A stretch of 64,000 bases of DNA, taken from positions 1 through 64,000 of the forward strand of contig CBDUYN010000012.1 of the NCBI GenBank assembly GCA_965371445.1. The letters run 5' to 3'. Every line of letters starts with the position of its first letter. Position 1 is the first letter of the stretch. The notes below the pieces were generated by a model. The model was not told the origin of the DNA and did no database searches. It saw only the letters and a list, made by a program, of their open reading frames with translations. The DNA comes from DASWIG01 sp965371445 (GTDB lineage: Bacteria > Acidobacteriota > Thermoanaerobaculia > Multivoradales > J023). This document shows positions 7,831-17,989 of the stretch, in pieces. The translations under genes were made by a program, and so were the position numbers.

Positions 7831-9766
7831 ATGAAGTCACCCAAAGCGCTCCAGTATGTCGCCCTGGCGATCCTCGCCCTGGCGACACCGGCCCTGGCTC
7901 AGGACATCGGAACCCCTGACCCCGAAGCCCTCAAGGGACTTTACCCCGGCAAGAGCTATTCACCCTACGCCCAGCGTTCTTTCCCCAGCAAGGTGTACTG
8001 GGGAGAGACGCACCTGCATACATCAAATTCACCGGACGCAAGTCTTTTTGGTAACAACCTTCCCCTCGAAGATGCCTACAGAGCCAGCCGTGGAGAGGAG
8101 GTGACGTCGTCGACCGGGCTTCCGTTCAAATTGAGCCGTCCGCTCGACTGGATCGTTGTCGCCGATCACGCGGAATTGATGGGATTTGGACCGGACGTTC
8201 GCAAAGGTACGCCCAACGTTCTCAAAGTACCAAAGGGTAAGGAGTGGTACGAGGGGATGCTGAAGGGAGGCGAGTCCGGGGCGCATGCCGCCATCGACCT
8301 TGTCGCCAATTTCACCAAGGGGACACTGCCTCCCCAGTTTGTCAAGGACTACAGCGCCGGGTCTCCGGTCTACGCCTCGGTCTGGGACAACATCGCCGAG
8401 ACCGCGGATCGCTATAACGAACCGGGAAAATTCACAACCTTTATAGGCTTTGAATGGAGCTCGATTCCCGACGGTAAGAATCTGCATCGCGTCGTCGTTT
8501 TCCGAGATGACGCCGAAAGGGCCCGCCAGGTGGTGCCGATCTCCGCGATGCCTCCTCCCTTCGGTTCGACCAACCCGCGTTCTGTGGAAGTGGATGCAGG
8601 CTTATGAGGATAAGACCGGTGGGCATGTCTTTGCAATTGCGCATAACGGAAACCTCTCCAACGGCTGGATGTTCCCGCTCGACAAGACCTTGACCGCCGG
8701 CACCATCGATAAGGACTACATCCTGCAGCGAACCAAGTGGGAGACGCTTTACGAGATCACCCAGATCAAGGGTGACGGCGAATCCCATCCGTACCTCTCT
8801 CCGGACGACGAGTTTGCCGACTATGAGAACTGGGACAAAGGCAACCTCAACATGACGGAGTTGAAGAAGCCGGAAATGTTGGCCGGCGAATATGCCCGCG
8901 AAGGACTGAAGCGCGGATTCGTGCTGGAGAGGAAATTCGGCACCAATCCCTACAAGTTTGGTTTAGTCGGCGCGACCGACAGCCACACCTCGCTATCGTC
9001 GGCGGAGGAGGACAACTTCTTCGGCAAGTCCGCCGCCGCCGAACCCTCGGCGAAACGAGTGGACCATCCTTTCGTCGAGACCGATCTCGGTGCCTATGAG
9101 GGCTACCAGATGGTCTCCTCGGGCTACCAGGGTGTGTGGGCGAGCGAGAACACGCGCGAGGCGATCTACGACGCCATGCAGGGCAAGGAGACCTACGCGA
9201 CCACCGGCCCGCGCATGCTGGTGCGTTTCTTCGGCGGCTGGGAGTTCGATGCCAACGACGTTCGGAGCCGCGCGCCGGCCTTCCGCGGCTACGAGAAGGG
9301 GGTGCCGATGGGGGGCGATCTGACCACGGCCCCCAATGGCAAGGCGCCGACTTTCATGGTCTATGCGCTACGCGATCCGATCGGGGCCAATCTCGACCGG
9401 ATCCAGATCATCAAGGGGTGGATGGACGCGGCCGGGAAACTGCAGGAAAAGATCTACGACGTCGCCGTCTCGGACGGCCGCGAGATCGGCGCCGACGGAC
9501 GCTGCCGGGCGCCGGTCGGCAACACCGTCGATCTGGAAGCCGCGAGCTGGACCAACACCATCGGTGGCTCCGAGCTCGCCAGGGTCTGGACCGACCCCGA
9601 TTTCGATCCGCAGCAGCCTGCCTTCTACTACGTGCGCGTGCTCGAGATCCCGACGCCGCGCTGGGTCGTCTACGACAAGGTGCGCCTCGGTGCAGAGATC
9701 CCCGAAGGCGCCGAATTGACCGGCCAGGAACGCGCCTACACCTCGCCGATCTGGTACACACCGTGA
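7831..9766 (+). pseudogene. DUF3604 protein, frameshifted
   Basis: Full-length DUF3604 homology is split between two frames. Frame one, from ATG 7831, encodes a signal peptide (ALAQ), WGETHLHTSNSPDAS and VVADHAELMGFG, and runs to about 8580, then stops at 8607. The sequence resumes in the next frame as LWKWMQAYEDKTGGHVFAIA through HNGNLSNGWMF to RAYTSPIWYTP at 9766. The break is at NPR|LWKWM near 8578-8583, where the paralogues read DPxDLW, consistent with loss of two bases of the Asp codon. It has a good GAAAGGAG ribosome site. It may be a recent pseudogene or a sequencing error; everything else is intact. Confidence 0.85.
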
Positions 9767-9785
9767 GCGTTTCCGCAGCAGACCA

Positions 9786-10744
9786 ATGATGAGCAGCCCA
9801 AGTCAAGAGGTTGTGGCGGTGGAAGATCGCCGGACGTCCCTGTGGGCGACCCTCGCCTTCCGTGGCGTCCGACGATGCATCTCCTCGTCTTCGGGGTGCT
9901 GTCGGCCCTGGTCGTCCTGCTGGTCAAGGGTCCCCCGGTCGACGGACAGAACATGACACGGGTGGCTTTGACCACCGCCGACGTGGCACAGGTCCGTGCC
10001 ACGTTTGAACGGACCTGGAGCCGTCCGCCGACGGCCGTCGAGCTGCAGAAGGCCTTCGAGCAGTACGTCCGCTCGGAGGTCCTGTACCGCGAGGCGCTGG
10101 CGCGGGGTCTCGACCGCAACGACCCGGTGGTGCGGATGTCGCTGGTGCGCAAGATCACCATGCTCGGCACGGCCCAGGCCCAAGCCGTCGAGCCGACGGA
10201 CGAGGAGCTCAAGGCCTACTTTGAATTGCGCGCGGAGCGTTACCGTATCCCGGCTTCACTCAGCCTGATGCAGGTGTATCTCAACCGGGACAAACGTCCG
10301 GAGAGTGTTGCAGAGGACACCGCGCAGCTCCTCGCGCTGCTGAGTGAGGAGGATCCTCGACGCGAGGAGGTGGCCGGATTCGGCGACAGCTCGATGCTGC
10401 CGAGCGTGCTCACGGAGGTCTCGGAGGACGAAGTGGCCCGCACCTTCGGCGAAGATTTTCGCGAGGCCGTCGTGTCTTTGCCCGTCGGGCAATGGCTGGG
10501 ACCTGTCGAATCGGCGTTCGGTTTGCACTTGGTAAAGATCACCCGTCGCGTCGATTCGCGGATTCCGGAGTAGATAGAGGTTCGCGGCCGCATCGCGACC
10601 GACCTGCTCTACGAGGGACGCCAGGCGGCCGAGGACCAGTTCTACGCCGAGGTCCTGCCGCGTTACCAGGTGGTCTATGACGACGGTGTCGTCGCCGCCC
10701 TCGAGGGACCCGGTGGGAAGGGACCTGTTGCCGGTGGAAAGTGA
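9786..10744 (+). pseudogene. Parvulin-type peptidyl-prolyl isomerase, broken
   Basis: The gene encodes a membrane-anchored PpiC/SurA-like isomerase. After one transmembrane segment (HLLVFGVLSALVVLL) come helical N-domain sequence and a PpiC tail (FGLHLVKITRRVDSRIPE). Two lesions are visible. First, the N-terminal segment from ATG 9786 (ending SLWATLA) is in a different frame from the membrane segment, with the shift near 9855-9870. Second, an in-frame TAG at 10571-10573 interrupts homology, and the same frame continues for 57 codons (TDLLYEGRQAAEDQFYAEVL and onward) to TGA 10742. Parvulins in this position normally fold exported proteins. A shortened 233-residue product from ATG 9875 is conceivable. 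Confidence 0.7.
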
Positions 10745-10754
10745 CGGAGCCACG

Positions 10755-12926
10755 ATGAAGCGCGTCGCAGCATGGGTTTTTCTTCAGCTGGTGCTGGCCG
10801 CAAGCGCCACGGCCGATCTCGCCAACCCTGCAACTCTGGCGATCGAGGAGATCTCGCCCTCCCGCTTCACCGTCGAGCTGACCCTACCGGTCATCCAGGG
10901 GCGCATCGTCAAGGCGAAGCCGATCCTTCCGGACGTCTGTGTCGCCGAGGGTGAGCCCGAGGTCCGCGGCGACGCCCTGAAGGCGATCAGGACGTGGACC
11001 ATGGCCTGCGATCCGGCGCAGCTGGTGGGCGCGCCGGTCGGCGTCCACGGCCTCCTCGGCACGACGCTGGGTGTGCTCCTGACCGTCGAGACGTTGGATG
11101 GCCGGCGGCACGTTCAGCAACTCCGGGCGACCCAGGCGTTCTTCGTCATTCCGGCGCCGCCGACCCTCGTCGAGCTCGCCTTGAGCGCCGGCCGTCACGG
11201 GGCCGAGCGATTGCTGCGTCGGCCGGAGCTGGCGCTCCTGCTGCTGGTGTCGTTGCTCCTGGGTATTCGTCGGCGGACGCTCCTGGCCGCGCTGGTCGCC
11301 TTCGCCGCCGCCCAGGGGCTGGGCCAGTGGCTGGCCGGGCAGGGCTGGATGGTGATGTCCGTCTTCCTGCCCCAGGTCGCTGCCGCGGCCACGGCCTGGT
11401 TGGTCGGGGTGGAGCTCATGGAGCGCTCCGTGCTGCGGCCGGGCTGGTTGCGGCCAGGTTGGTTGAAGCCGCTGTCGGTGCCGATGCTCGGGCTCGGGGT
11501 GCTCTACGGTGCCGCTCAACCGGAGACCGTGCCGACCCTGGGGCTCTCCACCGGAGAGCAGCGCCTGTCGTTGGTGCTCTTTGCGGCCGGCGCGCTGGCG
11601 GGTCTGCTGCTGTTGACGCTCTGGGCGCGCCAGCTGCGGATGGTGCTCGTGGGCCTTTCTGACGACGCGCGGGAGCGTTGGACCTTTCGTGTGGCGTACG
11701 TGTCCGTGGTGCTGGCGGGTGGTGTGTTTTTCTATCGGATGAGCGCGCCGTACTTCAGCGGCGCCGTCACCCCGGCCGTGCCGATGGTCACTTTGGTCAC
11801 CGCTGCGGCGCTCGGCCTCTGGTGTCGCCGCGACAGTGACATCCGCGACGGTGGCGCCACGGGTCTCGTCCTGGCGATGGTCGCGGGCGCCTTCTGCGCC
11901 GCCGGGTTGACCGGGAGCTTTCACGTCGCCCTGCCTCTGGCCTCGCTGGCCGTTTACGGTCTGCTGGCGCTGCTCGGCGCCCGGCTGCTGGTCAAGAAGC
12001 GCTGGCCGCTGTGGCTCGCTCTCTTGTTCGTGGTGCTCACCGCGCTCTACCAGGGCTATCACGCCGGACAGATCCTGCGCCACGACACGACGCTGCCGGT
12101 CGCCAACGCCGCCGGCATGGGCGTGCTGCTCCTTGCCGTCTTTTTTGTCTGCTACCGGGCCATCCCGGCCAGCGACCTTGCCGGGCGGCCTTCGCTCAGG
12201 GTGCCCGGGCTTCTGGCGATGGCTCTCGCCGGGCTCTGGCAGCTGGCGGAGTATCGAGAGTGGGCGAGCGGGCCGGTGTCCGCGGACCTGGCGATGGGCC
12301 TGGCCCGCCTGCCGGTGCTAGCCATGATCCTGCTGCTCGGTGCCTGGCTGGCCTGGCCTCGTCGGCGGCGCTTCGTCGCGCCAGAGGCGCAGGCCGGGGC
12401 CGGCGCACCTGGAACCCACTGGGCCCTGCTCGGGCTGGCCTTTTTCGTGCTCCCCTTGGGCACCCTGCGCCTGGACATCCCCTTCCATGCGCCGGGCGCG
12501 CCGAGCGCCGCCGAGGCCGGCCGGGTGATGGACACCCTGCTGACCGATACCTACCTGGCGTTCAACCTGGACGACGAGGACGCCGCCTTCGACCGCCTCG
12601 CCCAGAACCTCTCCCAGGACCTGGTGGCCGACGTCTACCTCGACAGCCGGCGGCGGCTGAGAGCGGGCACCCGGGAGGGAGCCGAGGTGACAGTCCGCGA
12701 CGTCCGCGTCCTGGAGGTCGACGCCGCCGTCGCCACGGCCGACAATGCCTTCACCTACCCCTGTCAGTGGGTCGTCACGGCACGGGTCAGGCACTTGCAG
12801 CACATCCACAACCGTCAGAACGTGTATGTCGGTGAGTTGACCATCCAGGTCGAGGACGACCGCTGGAAGATCGCCGGCCTCGACCTGTTGAGCGAAGAGC
12901 GCGTCGTGTTGTCGTGGAGGAGCTGA
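10755..12926 (+). CDS. HupE/UreJ-like multi-pass membrane protein
   Basis: From ATG 10755 the protein is about 723 aa. A signal peptide is followed by a periplasmic beta-rich region (residues about 25-135), then about twelve or more hydrophobic helices, and a C-terminal soluble segment (YLAFNLDDEDAAFDRLAQNL to the end) rich in beta strands. This matches the long HupE/UreJ-type proteins often found after a parvulin gene; some relatives are linked to nickel or cobalt uptake, but no metal-binding motif is plain here. It starts 10 bp after the old parvulin frame ends and overlaps the ABC ATPase start (TGATG). It is the only fully intact gene of this 9.8-15.3 kb cluster. Confidence 0.7.
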   Translation: MKRVAAWVFLQLVLAASATADLANPATLAIEEISPSRFTVELTLPVIQGRIVKAKPILPDVCVAEGEPEVRGDALKAIRTWTMACDPAQLVGAPVGVHGLLGTTLGVLLTVETLDGRRHVQQLRATQAFFVIPAPPTLVELALSAGRHGAERLLRRPELALLLLVSLLLGIRRRTLLAALVAFAAAQGLGQWLAGQGWMVMSVFLPQVAAAATAWLVGVELMERSVLRPGWLRPGWLKPLSVPMLGLGVLYGAAQPETVPTLGLSTGEQRLSLVLFAAGALAGLLLLTLWARQLRMVLVGLSDDARERWTFRVAYVSVVLAGGVFFYRMSAPYFSGAVTPAVPMVTLVTAAALGLWCRRDSDIRDGGATGLVLAMVAGAFCAAGLTGSFHVALPLASLAVYGLLALLGARLLVKKRWPLWLALLFVVLTALYQGYHAGQILRHDTTLPVANAAGMGVLLLAVFFVCYRAIPASDLAGRPSLRVPGLLAMALAGLWQLAEYREWASGPVSADLAMGLARLPVLAMILLLGAWLAWPRRRRFVAPEAQAGAGAPGTHWALLGLAFFVLPLGTLRLDIPFHAPGAPSAAEAGRVMDTLLTDTYLAFNLDDEDAAFDRLAQNLSQDLVADVYLDSRRRLRAGTREGAEVTVRDVRVLEVDAAVATADNAFTYPCQWVVTARVRHLQHIHNRQNVYVGELTIQVEDDRWKIAGLDLLSEERVVLSWRS

Positions 12927-13637
12927 TGATCGCGGTTCGTGAGCTCGTCTTCGGCTATCCCTTCTCTTGTCCCCCTTCGAGGCTATTCCTCTCTTGTCCC
13001 CCTTCGGGGGAACCTGCACGACGGCTTCGCGCTGTCCGTAGGTGAGCTCAGGGTGTCCCGGGACGAGAGCGTCGCCGTGGTCGGTCCGAGTGGTTGCGGC
13101 AAGACCACGCTGTTGCACCTGCTGGCCGGCATCCTGTCTCCGGCGTCGGGCTCCGTGGTGGTCGACGGCGTCGAAGTTTCCAAGCTTGGGCGCGAGGACC
13201 GCCAGGACTTTCGAGCGCTCACCGTGGGCCTGGTCTTCCAGGAATTCGAGCTGCTCGACTACCTCGACGTCAACGACAACGTTCTGCTGCCCTATCGAGT
13301 CAGCCCCGCGCTCCATCTGAACGGGGAAGCCCGGCAGCGCGCCGTGGAGCTGGTCGAGCAGGTGGGTCTCGCCGACAAGAAGAGCTCGTTTCCCCGGCAG
13401 CTGTCGCAGGGAGAGCGCCAGCGCGTGGCCGTGTGCCGTTCGCTGGTGACTCAGCCCAAGGTGCTGTTGGGCGACGAGCCGACCGCCAACCTCGACGCGG
13501 ACAACCGCGACCTCGTCATGGACACCCTGCTGCGGTATTCCGAAGAGCAGCAGGCGCCGCTCTTGGTCGTCACCCACGATCACGAGCTTCGTCGTCGTTT
13601 CGACACCGTGGTCGACGTGCGGGAGCTGGCGCCGTGA
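12926..13637 (+). pseudogene. ABC transporter ATPase with a repeat insertion at its N-terminus
   Basis: The body is a LolD/MacB-type ATPase: Walker A GPSGCGKTT (about 13086-13112), Q-loop LVFQEFE, signature LSQGERQR, Walker B VLLGDEPTANLD and H-loop VVTHDHEL. The original start is ATG 12926 (MIAVRELVFGYP), overlapping the previous stop. Directly after FGYP, about 55 bp made of two copies of CTCTTGTCCCCCTTCG shifts the frame, and ATPase sequence resumes as DGFALSVGELRVSRDE. A GTG at 12939 gives an in-frame product with a replaced first strand, so partial function is possible. The stop overlaps the permease GTG. Confidence 0.75.
12956..13012. repeat. Two-copy 28-bp direct repeat inside the ATPase gene
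   Basis: Two imperfect 28-bp copies beginning GGCTAT each contain CTCTTGTCCCCCTTCG, the second ending in a G-run. Their presence between codons for FGYP and DGFAL disrupts the reading frame. The first GGCTAT belongs to the original gene, so the array probably grew by tandem duplication of an inserted segment. Confidence 0.75.
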
Positions 13638-14321
13638 AGCACGTGATCTTCATGGCCTGGCGCTACCTGGCTTTCTACTGGGGCAAGACCGCGGTGCTGG
13701 TGGCCTCCATCAGCCTGATCCTCTTCGTGCCGGCCGGGCTGCACGTGCTGGTCGAGCAGGGCGCCGACGTGCTGACGGCACGGGCCGAAGCGACCCCGCT
13801 TTTAATCGGCGCCAAGGGGAGCGCGGTCGACCTGACCTTGAGCGCTCTTTACTTTCGCCCGCCCACGTCGAGCCCATGCCCTATCGCGAGGTGGCGCGGG
13901 TCGACGGCAGCTCCCTGGCGCGCGGCATCCCGCTCCACCTGCGCTTCGCGGTCGGCCGGCGGCGCATCGTCGGCACGACGCTCGACTACGCCGAATTCCG
14001 CGCCCTTACGGTGGAGCGCGGCCGGTGGCTGGCCATGCTCGGTGAGTGCGTGCTGGGGAGCGAGGCATGTGCTGTCGTCGGCGGGCAGCGCCTTCGACGT
14101 CGCCGGCCATGACCACGGCGCTGGTCTTTGCCCTCTCCATCCGGGTGCGGCACCGCGAGATCGAGACGATCCAGAAGATCGGTGGCGGTCGGCAGCGCCT
14201 GGCCACGATCCTCGGCGCCGAGATCCTTGTCGTGATTGTGGCCGCGGTCACGATCGCGGGAGTGCTCACCGCGATCGTGAGCCGGTTCGGAGAGCTGGCG
14301 GTGCGCCTTGTCGGCGGCTGA
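13634..14321 (+). pseudogene. FtsX/MacB-type ABC permease, internally deleted
   Basis: GTG 13634 overlaps the ATPase stop. The first transmembrane helix (TAVLVASISLILFVPAGL) and start of the periplasmic domain are present. The frame shifts near 13865, and homology continues as EPMPYREVARVDGSSLARG from about 13870. After the segment SSAGSAFDVAG (near 14080-14108), which in the family is followed by some 200 residues including two membrane helices, the sequence jumps to the final FtsX part: MTTALVFALSIRVRHREIET, then QKIGGGRQRLATILGAEIL and the last helix. At least two frameshifts and one large deletion are present, so it is non-functional. It was the partner of the upstream ATPase. Confidence 0.75.
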
Positions 14322-14330
14322 GGTGGAGGC

Positions 14331-15268
14331 ATGGAAATGAAGAAGCTGTTGGCACTTACCGCGATGTTGATGACGGCCGCAGGCTGCGCTGACGGGAAGA
14401 ACGAAGCGACGGGGCCGGCGTCAGACGGCACCGAGAGACCTCTGGTCGTCACGACGAGCTACCCACTCAAGTACTTCGTCGAGCGCATCGCGGCCCCCAT
14501 GGTCGATGTACGGTTCCTCGTGCCCGCGGACGAAGATCCTGCCTACTGGAGACCGGGCCCCGAAGACGTGCTGGCGATGCAGAAGGCGGACCTCATCGTG
14601 ACGAACGGCGCCTCCTACGAAGGATGGCTCAAGAACGTCTCCCTACCGCCGTCGCGGCTGGTGGACACCACCGACGGTCTTCGGGACTGGCTGATACCCC
14701 TGGAGAAGGAAACCACCCACAGTCACGGCCTGGAGGGTGAGCACGAGCACTCGGGGACGGCGTTCACCACCTGGCTCGACCTGACGCTGGCCGCCACCCA
14801 GGCCGGCGCCGTCAAGGATGCGCTGGCGGCGCGCTGGCCCCAGCACTCGAATCAGTTCCAGGCGCGTCTCTTCGAGCTCGCCCAGGAGCTGACGGCGCTG
14901 GATGCCGCGGCGCAGGAGGCTGTGGTCGGCCGTCTGAGCTGCCGCTGCTTTTCTCGCACCCGGTCTACCAGTACCTCGTCCACCGCTATCGCCTCAACGC
15001 CCGCAGCGTTCACTGGGAGCCTGACCGGATGCCGGATGAAGCAGAGTGGCAGGAGTTGCTCACGATCCTCGAAGATTTCCCGGCCGCGTGGATGATCTGG
15101 GAGAACACGCCGCTGCCGCAGGTCAGCGAGCGTCTCGAGTCCGTCGGCATCCGCTCCGTGGTCTTCGATCCCTGCGCCAACACCCCTGCGAGCGGAGACT
15201 TTCTGTCGATGATGGAAAAGAACGTGCAGGCGCTGCGCCAGGTCTTCGCGGCGGAGCCACCGCAATGA
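14331..15268 (+). pseudogene. Zinc/manganese-type ABC substrate-binding lipoprotein (ZnuA/TroA-like), frameshifted
   Basis: The protein begins MEMKKLLALTAMLMTAAGCADG with a clear lipobox at Cys22, followed by a TroA-like first lobe (VVTTSYPLKYFVERIA, FLVPADEDP, LIVTNGASYEGWL) and a His-rich loop (HSHGLEGEHEH). The frame breaks near 14930-14945, after LDAAAQEAVVG. The second lobe continues in another frame as LPLLFSHPVYQYLVHRYRLN through NTPLPQVSERL to FAAEPPQ, stop 15268. ZnuA-type proteins deliver Zn or Mn to an ABC importer. Here the neighbouring ATPase and permease are of MacB type, so the exact transporter is uncertain. Confidence 0.8.
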
Positions 15269-15324
15269 AAACCGATCGCCCCGTTTCAACTCAACCCCAA
15301 AATGAGTCACAAGGAGTCCCTACC

Positions 15325-16091
15325 ATGACGACACGCACTCTGTATCGATCCATCGTTTTTGCCTTCGCCCTGCTGGCGGTTCCGGCGTCGGTGACCGCGA
15401 GCGACTGGAGCTGGACGTTCACGCTCTATGGCTGGGCGAGCGACATCACCGTCGACGCCGAGGTCAACGACCAGGAGGTCATCGGCGGCGAGATCGACTT
15501 CTCGGACCTGATCGACGACCTCGACTTCGCCGCCATGATCCACCTCGAGGGCAAGCGGGACAAAATCGGCCTGTTCGCCGATCTCATCGTGACCGACTTC
15601 GGGGACGAGCCCCGCATCTTCGACCGCGACGGGCTGACGATCCAGGCCCAGTCGGACCTCGAGATGACGATCCTCGAGCTCGGTGGCGTCTGGTACCCGG
15701 GGGGCGGCGGCACCGGGTTCGGCGTGCACTACGGCGCGAGGCTGCTCGACGTCGACCAGGAGATCGACATCGTGGAGATCGGCCCGTTCTCGCCCGATCG
15801 CCGGGTCGTCGACGTCAGCACGACCCTGGTCGACGGCCTCGTGGGCTTGCGCTACCTCTCGTCGTTCTCGGGCAACTGGTCGTTCGCGATCTGGGGCGAC
15901 GTGGCGGCACCGAGCTCGGCTGGAGCTCGGCGGCCGTATTCGGCTACCACTTCGGCGCCCGGGACCAATTCGCCCTTCGCTTCGGTTACCGGCACCTGGC
16001 GATCGAGCTCGACGAGGAGGACGACCTTGCCGAGGTCGAGACCGAGGTCGCGATGACCGGCCCGGTGGTCGGCTTCTCCATCGGTTTCTGA
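15325..16091 (+). pseudogene. Outer-membrane beta-barrel protein, frameshifted
   Basis: ATG 15325 starts a protein with a signal peptide cut after VTA (SDWSWTFTLYGWASDITVDA). Amphipathic strands follow, as in small porin-like barrels with acidic loops (FSDLIDDLDFAAMIHLEGKR). At about 15900-15908 the frame changes. The barrel then continues as GTELGWSSAAVFGYHFGARD, LRFGYRHLAIELDEEDDLAE and ends VVGFSIGF, a C-terminal Phe as in BAM substrates. A small deletion (a few residues) accompanies the frameshift. An AAGGAG ribosome site precedes the ATG. Function unknown. Confidence 0.75.
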
Positions 16092-16107
16092 ACTTGAGGA
16101 GGTTGTC

Positions 16108-16446
16108 ATGAGTGGACTCGACATCTTTACCTGGATCGTGGTGCTGATCCTGGTGGCGACCGTGGGCATCGTCTTCGCCGTCCTGGGGATGATGCCTGGA
16201 AAGGTCGCCCGCCAGCGCCGGCACCCGCAGGTCGAGGCGATCCAAATCGCTTCCTGGCTTGCCCTGATCTTCGGATTCGCCCTTTGGCCGGTGGTCATGG
16301 TTTGGGCCTACGTGAAGCCGCTCGCCCGTCCGGTGGCGGCCGAAGTCAACGGCTCCGATGCGTCGGCCGCCGACGCACGGATTACAGAGCTCGAAGCGCG
16401 AATCGCCGAGCTCGAGGCGGCGGCGGAAGGAGGGGCGGCATCATGA
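16108..16446 (+). CDS. DUF3302 family inner-membrane protein (YibI-like)
   Basis: A 112-aa protein with two transmembrane helices (IFTWIVVLILVATVGIVFAVLG and IASWLALIFGFALWPVVMVWAY) separated by the basic loop GMMPGKVARQRRHPQVEA, then a C-terminal coiled coil (ARITELEARIAELEAA). This is the DUF3302 layout of E. coli YibI, whose gene sits next to yibH (an HlyD-type protein). Here too the next gene, overlapping by ATGA, is HlyD-like. Probably a small partner of an envelope exporter; biochemical role unknown. Confidence 0.8.
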   Translation: MSGLDIFTWIVVLILVATVGIVFAVLGMMPGKVARQRRHPQVEAIQIASWLALIFGFALWPVVMVWAYVKPLARPVAAEVNGSDASAADARITELEARIAELEAAAEGGAAS

Positions 16447-17000
16447 TCCTCGTCCTCACCCTCCTCTACATCGCCCCGCTGCTCCTCGCCTTCAAGCTCG
16501 GGATCTTGAAGCCGACCCTTTTCTGGAAGCTGTCGCCCTTGATCTGGATGGTGTTTCTGCTGATCACGCTCTTCATCCCGATGCAGTTCTGGGCGCCGTC
16601 GGGGCCGCTGATCGTCAGCCAGTACGGCGTGCAGATCGTGCCCAACGTCGCCGGCCAGGTGACCGAGGTCCCGGTCGAGCCCAACGTGCCGTTGGATGAA
16701 GGGGACGTGCTCTTTCGGATCGACCCCACGCCCTACCAGGCGGCCGTCGATCAGCTGTCGGCGCAGCTCAAGCTCACCCGCACCCGGCTCGACCAGGCCC
16801 GGAGGCTGGCCGAACGCGGCGCCGGCTCGGGGTACGACGTCGAGCAGTACACCTCCCAGGTCGAGCAGCTCGAGGCGCAGCTCGATAACGCCGAGTACAA
16901 CTTGGCGGAGACCACGGTGCGCGCGCCCGCCGCCGGTTTCGTGACCAATGTCGCGCTTCGACCCGGAGCGCGGGCGGTGAACTTCCCCTTCGCCCCGTCC
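16443..17000 (+). pseudogene. HlyD/YibH-type membrane fusion protein, 3'-truncated
   Basis: The reading frame encodes two N-terminal hydrophobic helices, then the periplasmic adaptor sequence IVSQYGVQIVPNVAGQVTEV (lipoyl half-motif), a coiled-coil hairpin (LTRTRLDQARRLAERGAG) and the second lipoyl half (ETTVRAPAAGFVTNVALRPG). Homology stops at RAVNFPF near 16990, where sequence of a NodT-type gene begins in another frame. The beta-barrel and membrane-proximal domains are lost. A deletion has therefore joined the 5' part of the adaptor gene to the middle of the next gene. Confidence 0.8.
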
Positions 17001-17956
17001 GGGTGCGGGCCGGAGCACAGGCCGGCGAGGCGGCGCTCGAAGCCAGCGTCGCCGACTACGAGTACGCCCGCCAGTCGCTGGTGGCGACGATTGCCAAGAC
17101 CTGGTTCCTGGCCACCGAAGCCCGGCTGCAGCGCGCCCTGATCGAGGAGGCGGTGGAGACCTTCCGCGAGATCCTCGAGGTCGTTGAGATCAAGCAGGAA
17201 GTCGGCCAGGTGACCCTCAAAGACGTCTCCCTGGCGCGCGCCGACCTGGCCTCGGCCGAGGAGGCCCTGCGTCAGGCGCAGAGCGCCTACGAGCAGGTCC
17301 AGCGCGGCCTCGAGGTGCTGCTCGGCCGCTATCCGGGCGCCGACCTCGAGGCGGCCGACGACCTCGCGGCGGTGCCGCCGCCGGTTCCCGTCGGTCTGCC
17401 GTCGGACATCGTCGCCCGGCGCCCCGACCTGCAGGCCGCCGAGCGCCGGGTGGCCGCCGCCTTTCTCCTGCAACAGCAGGCCGAGCTCGCCCGCCTGCCG
17501 AGCTTCAACCTCAACGCCGCCGGCGGCGTCGACTCGGGGCTCGACGACGCCATCGGCTCGCTCGCCGCCGGCGTCGTCGCCCCGATCTTCACCGGCGGCG
17601 CGCTGAAAGCCCAGATCGAGACCGCCACCGCCGACCAGCAAGCGGCCATCGCCGCCTACGGCCAGACCCTGCTCGTCGCCTTCCAAGAGGTCGAGACCGC
17701 ACTCTCCAACGAAGGGTCCTTCGAGGAGCGCCAGCGCTTCCTCGAGCGCGTGGTCGCCGAGAACGAGAAGGCGCTCGAGATGGCGCGAGTGCAGTACGAG
17801 GTCGGCCAGATCGATCTCTTGAGCGTGCTCCAGCTCCAGCTCCAGGCCCGGGTGATCGGGGCCAGGACGTCGCTGATCCGGGTGCGCAACGAGCGCCTGG
17901 CGCAGCGGGTCGATCTCCATCTGGCGCTGGGCGGGAGCTTCGAGGAGGGCGGATGA
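17001..17956 (+). pseudogene. NodT/TolC-family outer-membrane efflux lipoprotein, 5'-truncated
   Basis: About 317 codons match the C-terminal two thirds of NodT-type RND outer-membrane factors. The long helix EASVADYEYARQSLVATIAK, the family hallmark SDIVARRPDLQAAERR, the strand/turn FTGGALKAQIETA and the closing helical repeat QVEVGQ-type (ARVQYEVGQIDLLSVLQLQL) are all visible. The lipobox, signal peptide and first strands are absent, because the sequence is fused out of frame to the HlyD remnant at about 17000. A GTG at 17003 could initiate translation, but the product would lack export signals. Confidence 0.8.
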
Positions 17957-17989
17957 TCCAACTGGCAAGAGCAACGAAGGAATCACGAA

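Noticed and set aside
10571..10573. Amber recoding as an amino acid
   Set aside because: The same gene also has an upstream frameshift and lies among pseudogenes, so ordinary decay is more likely.
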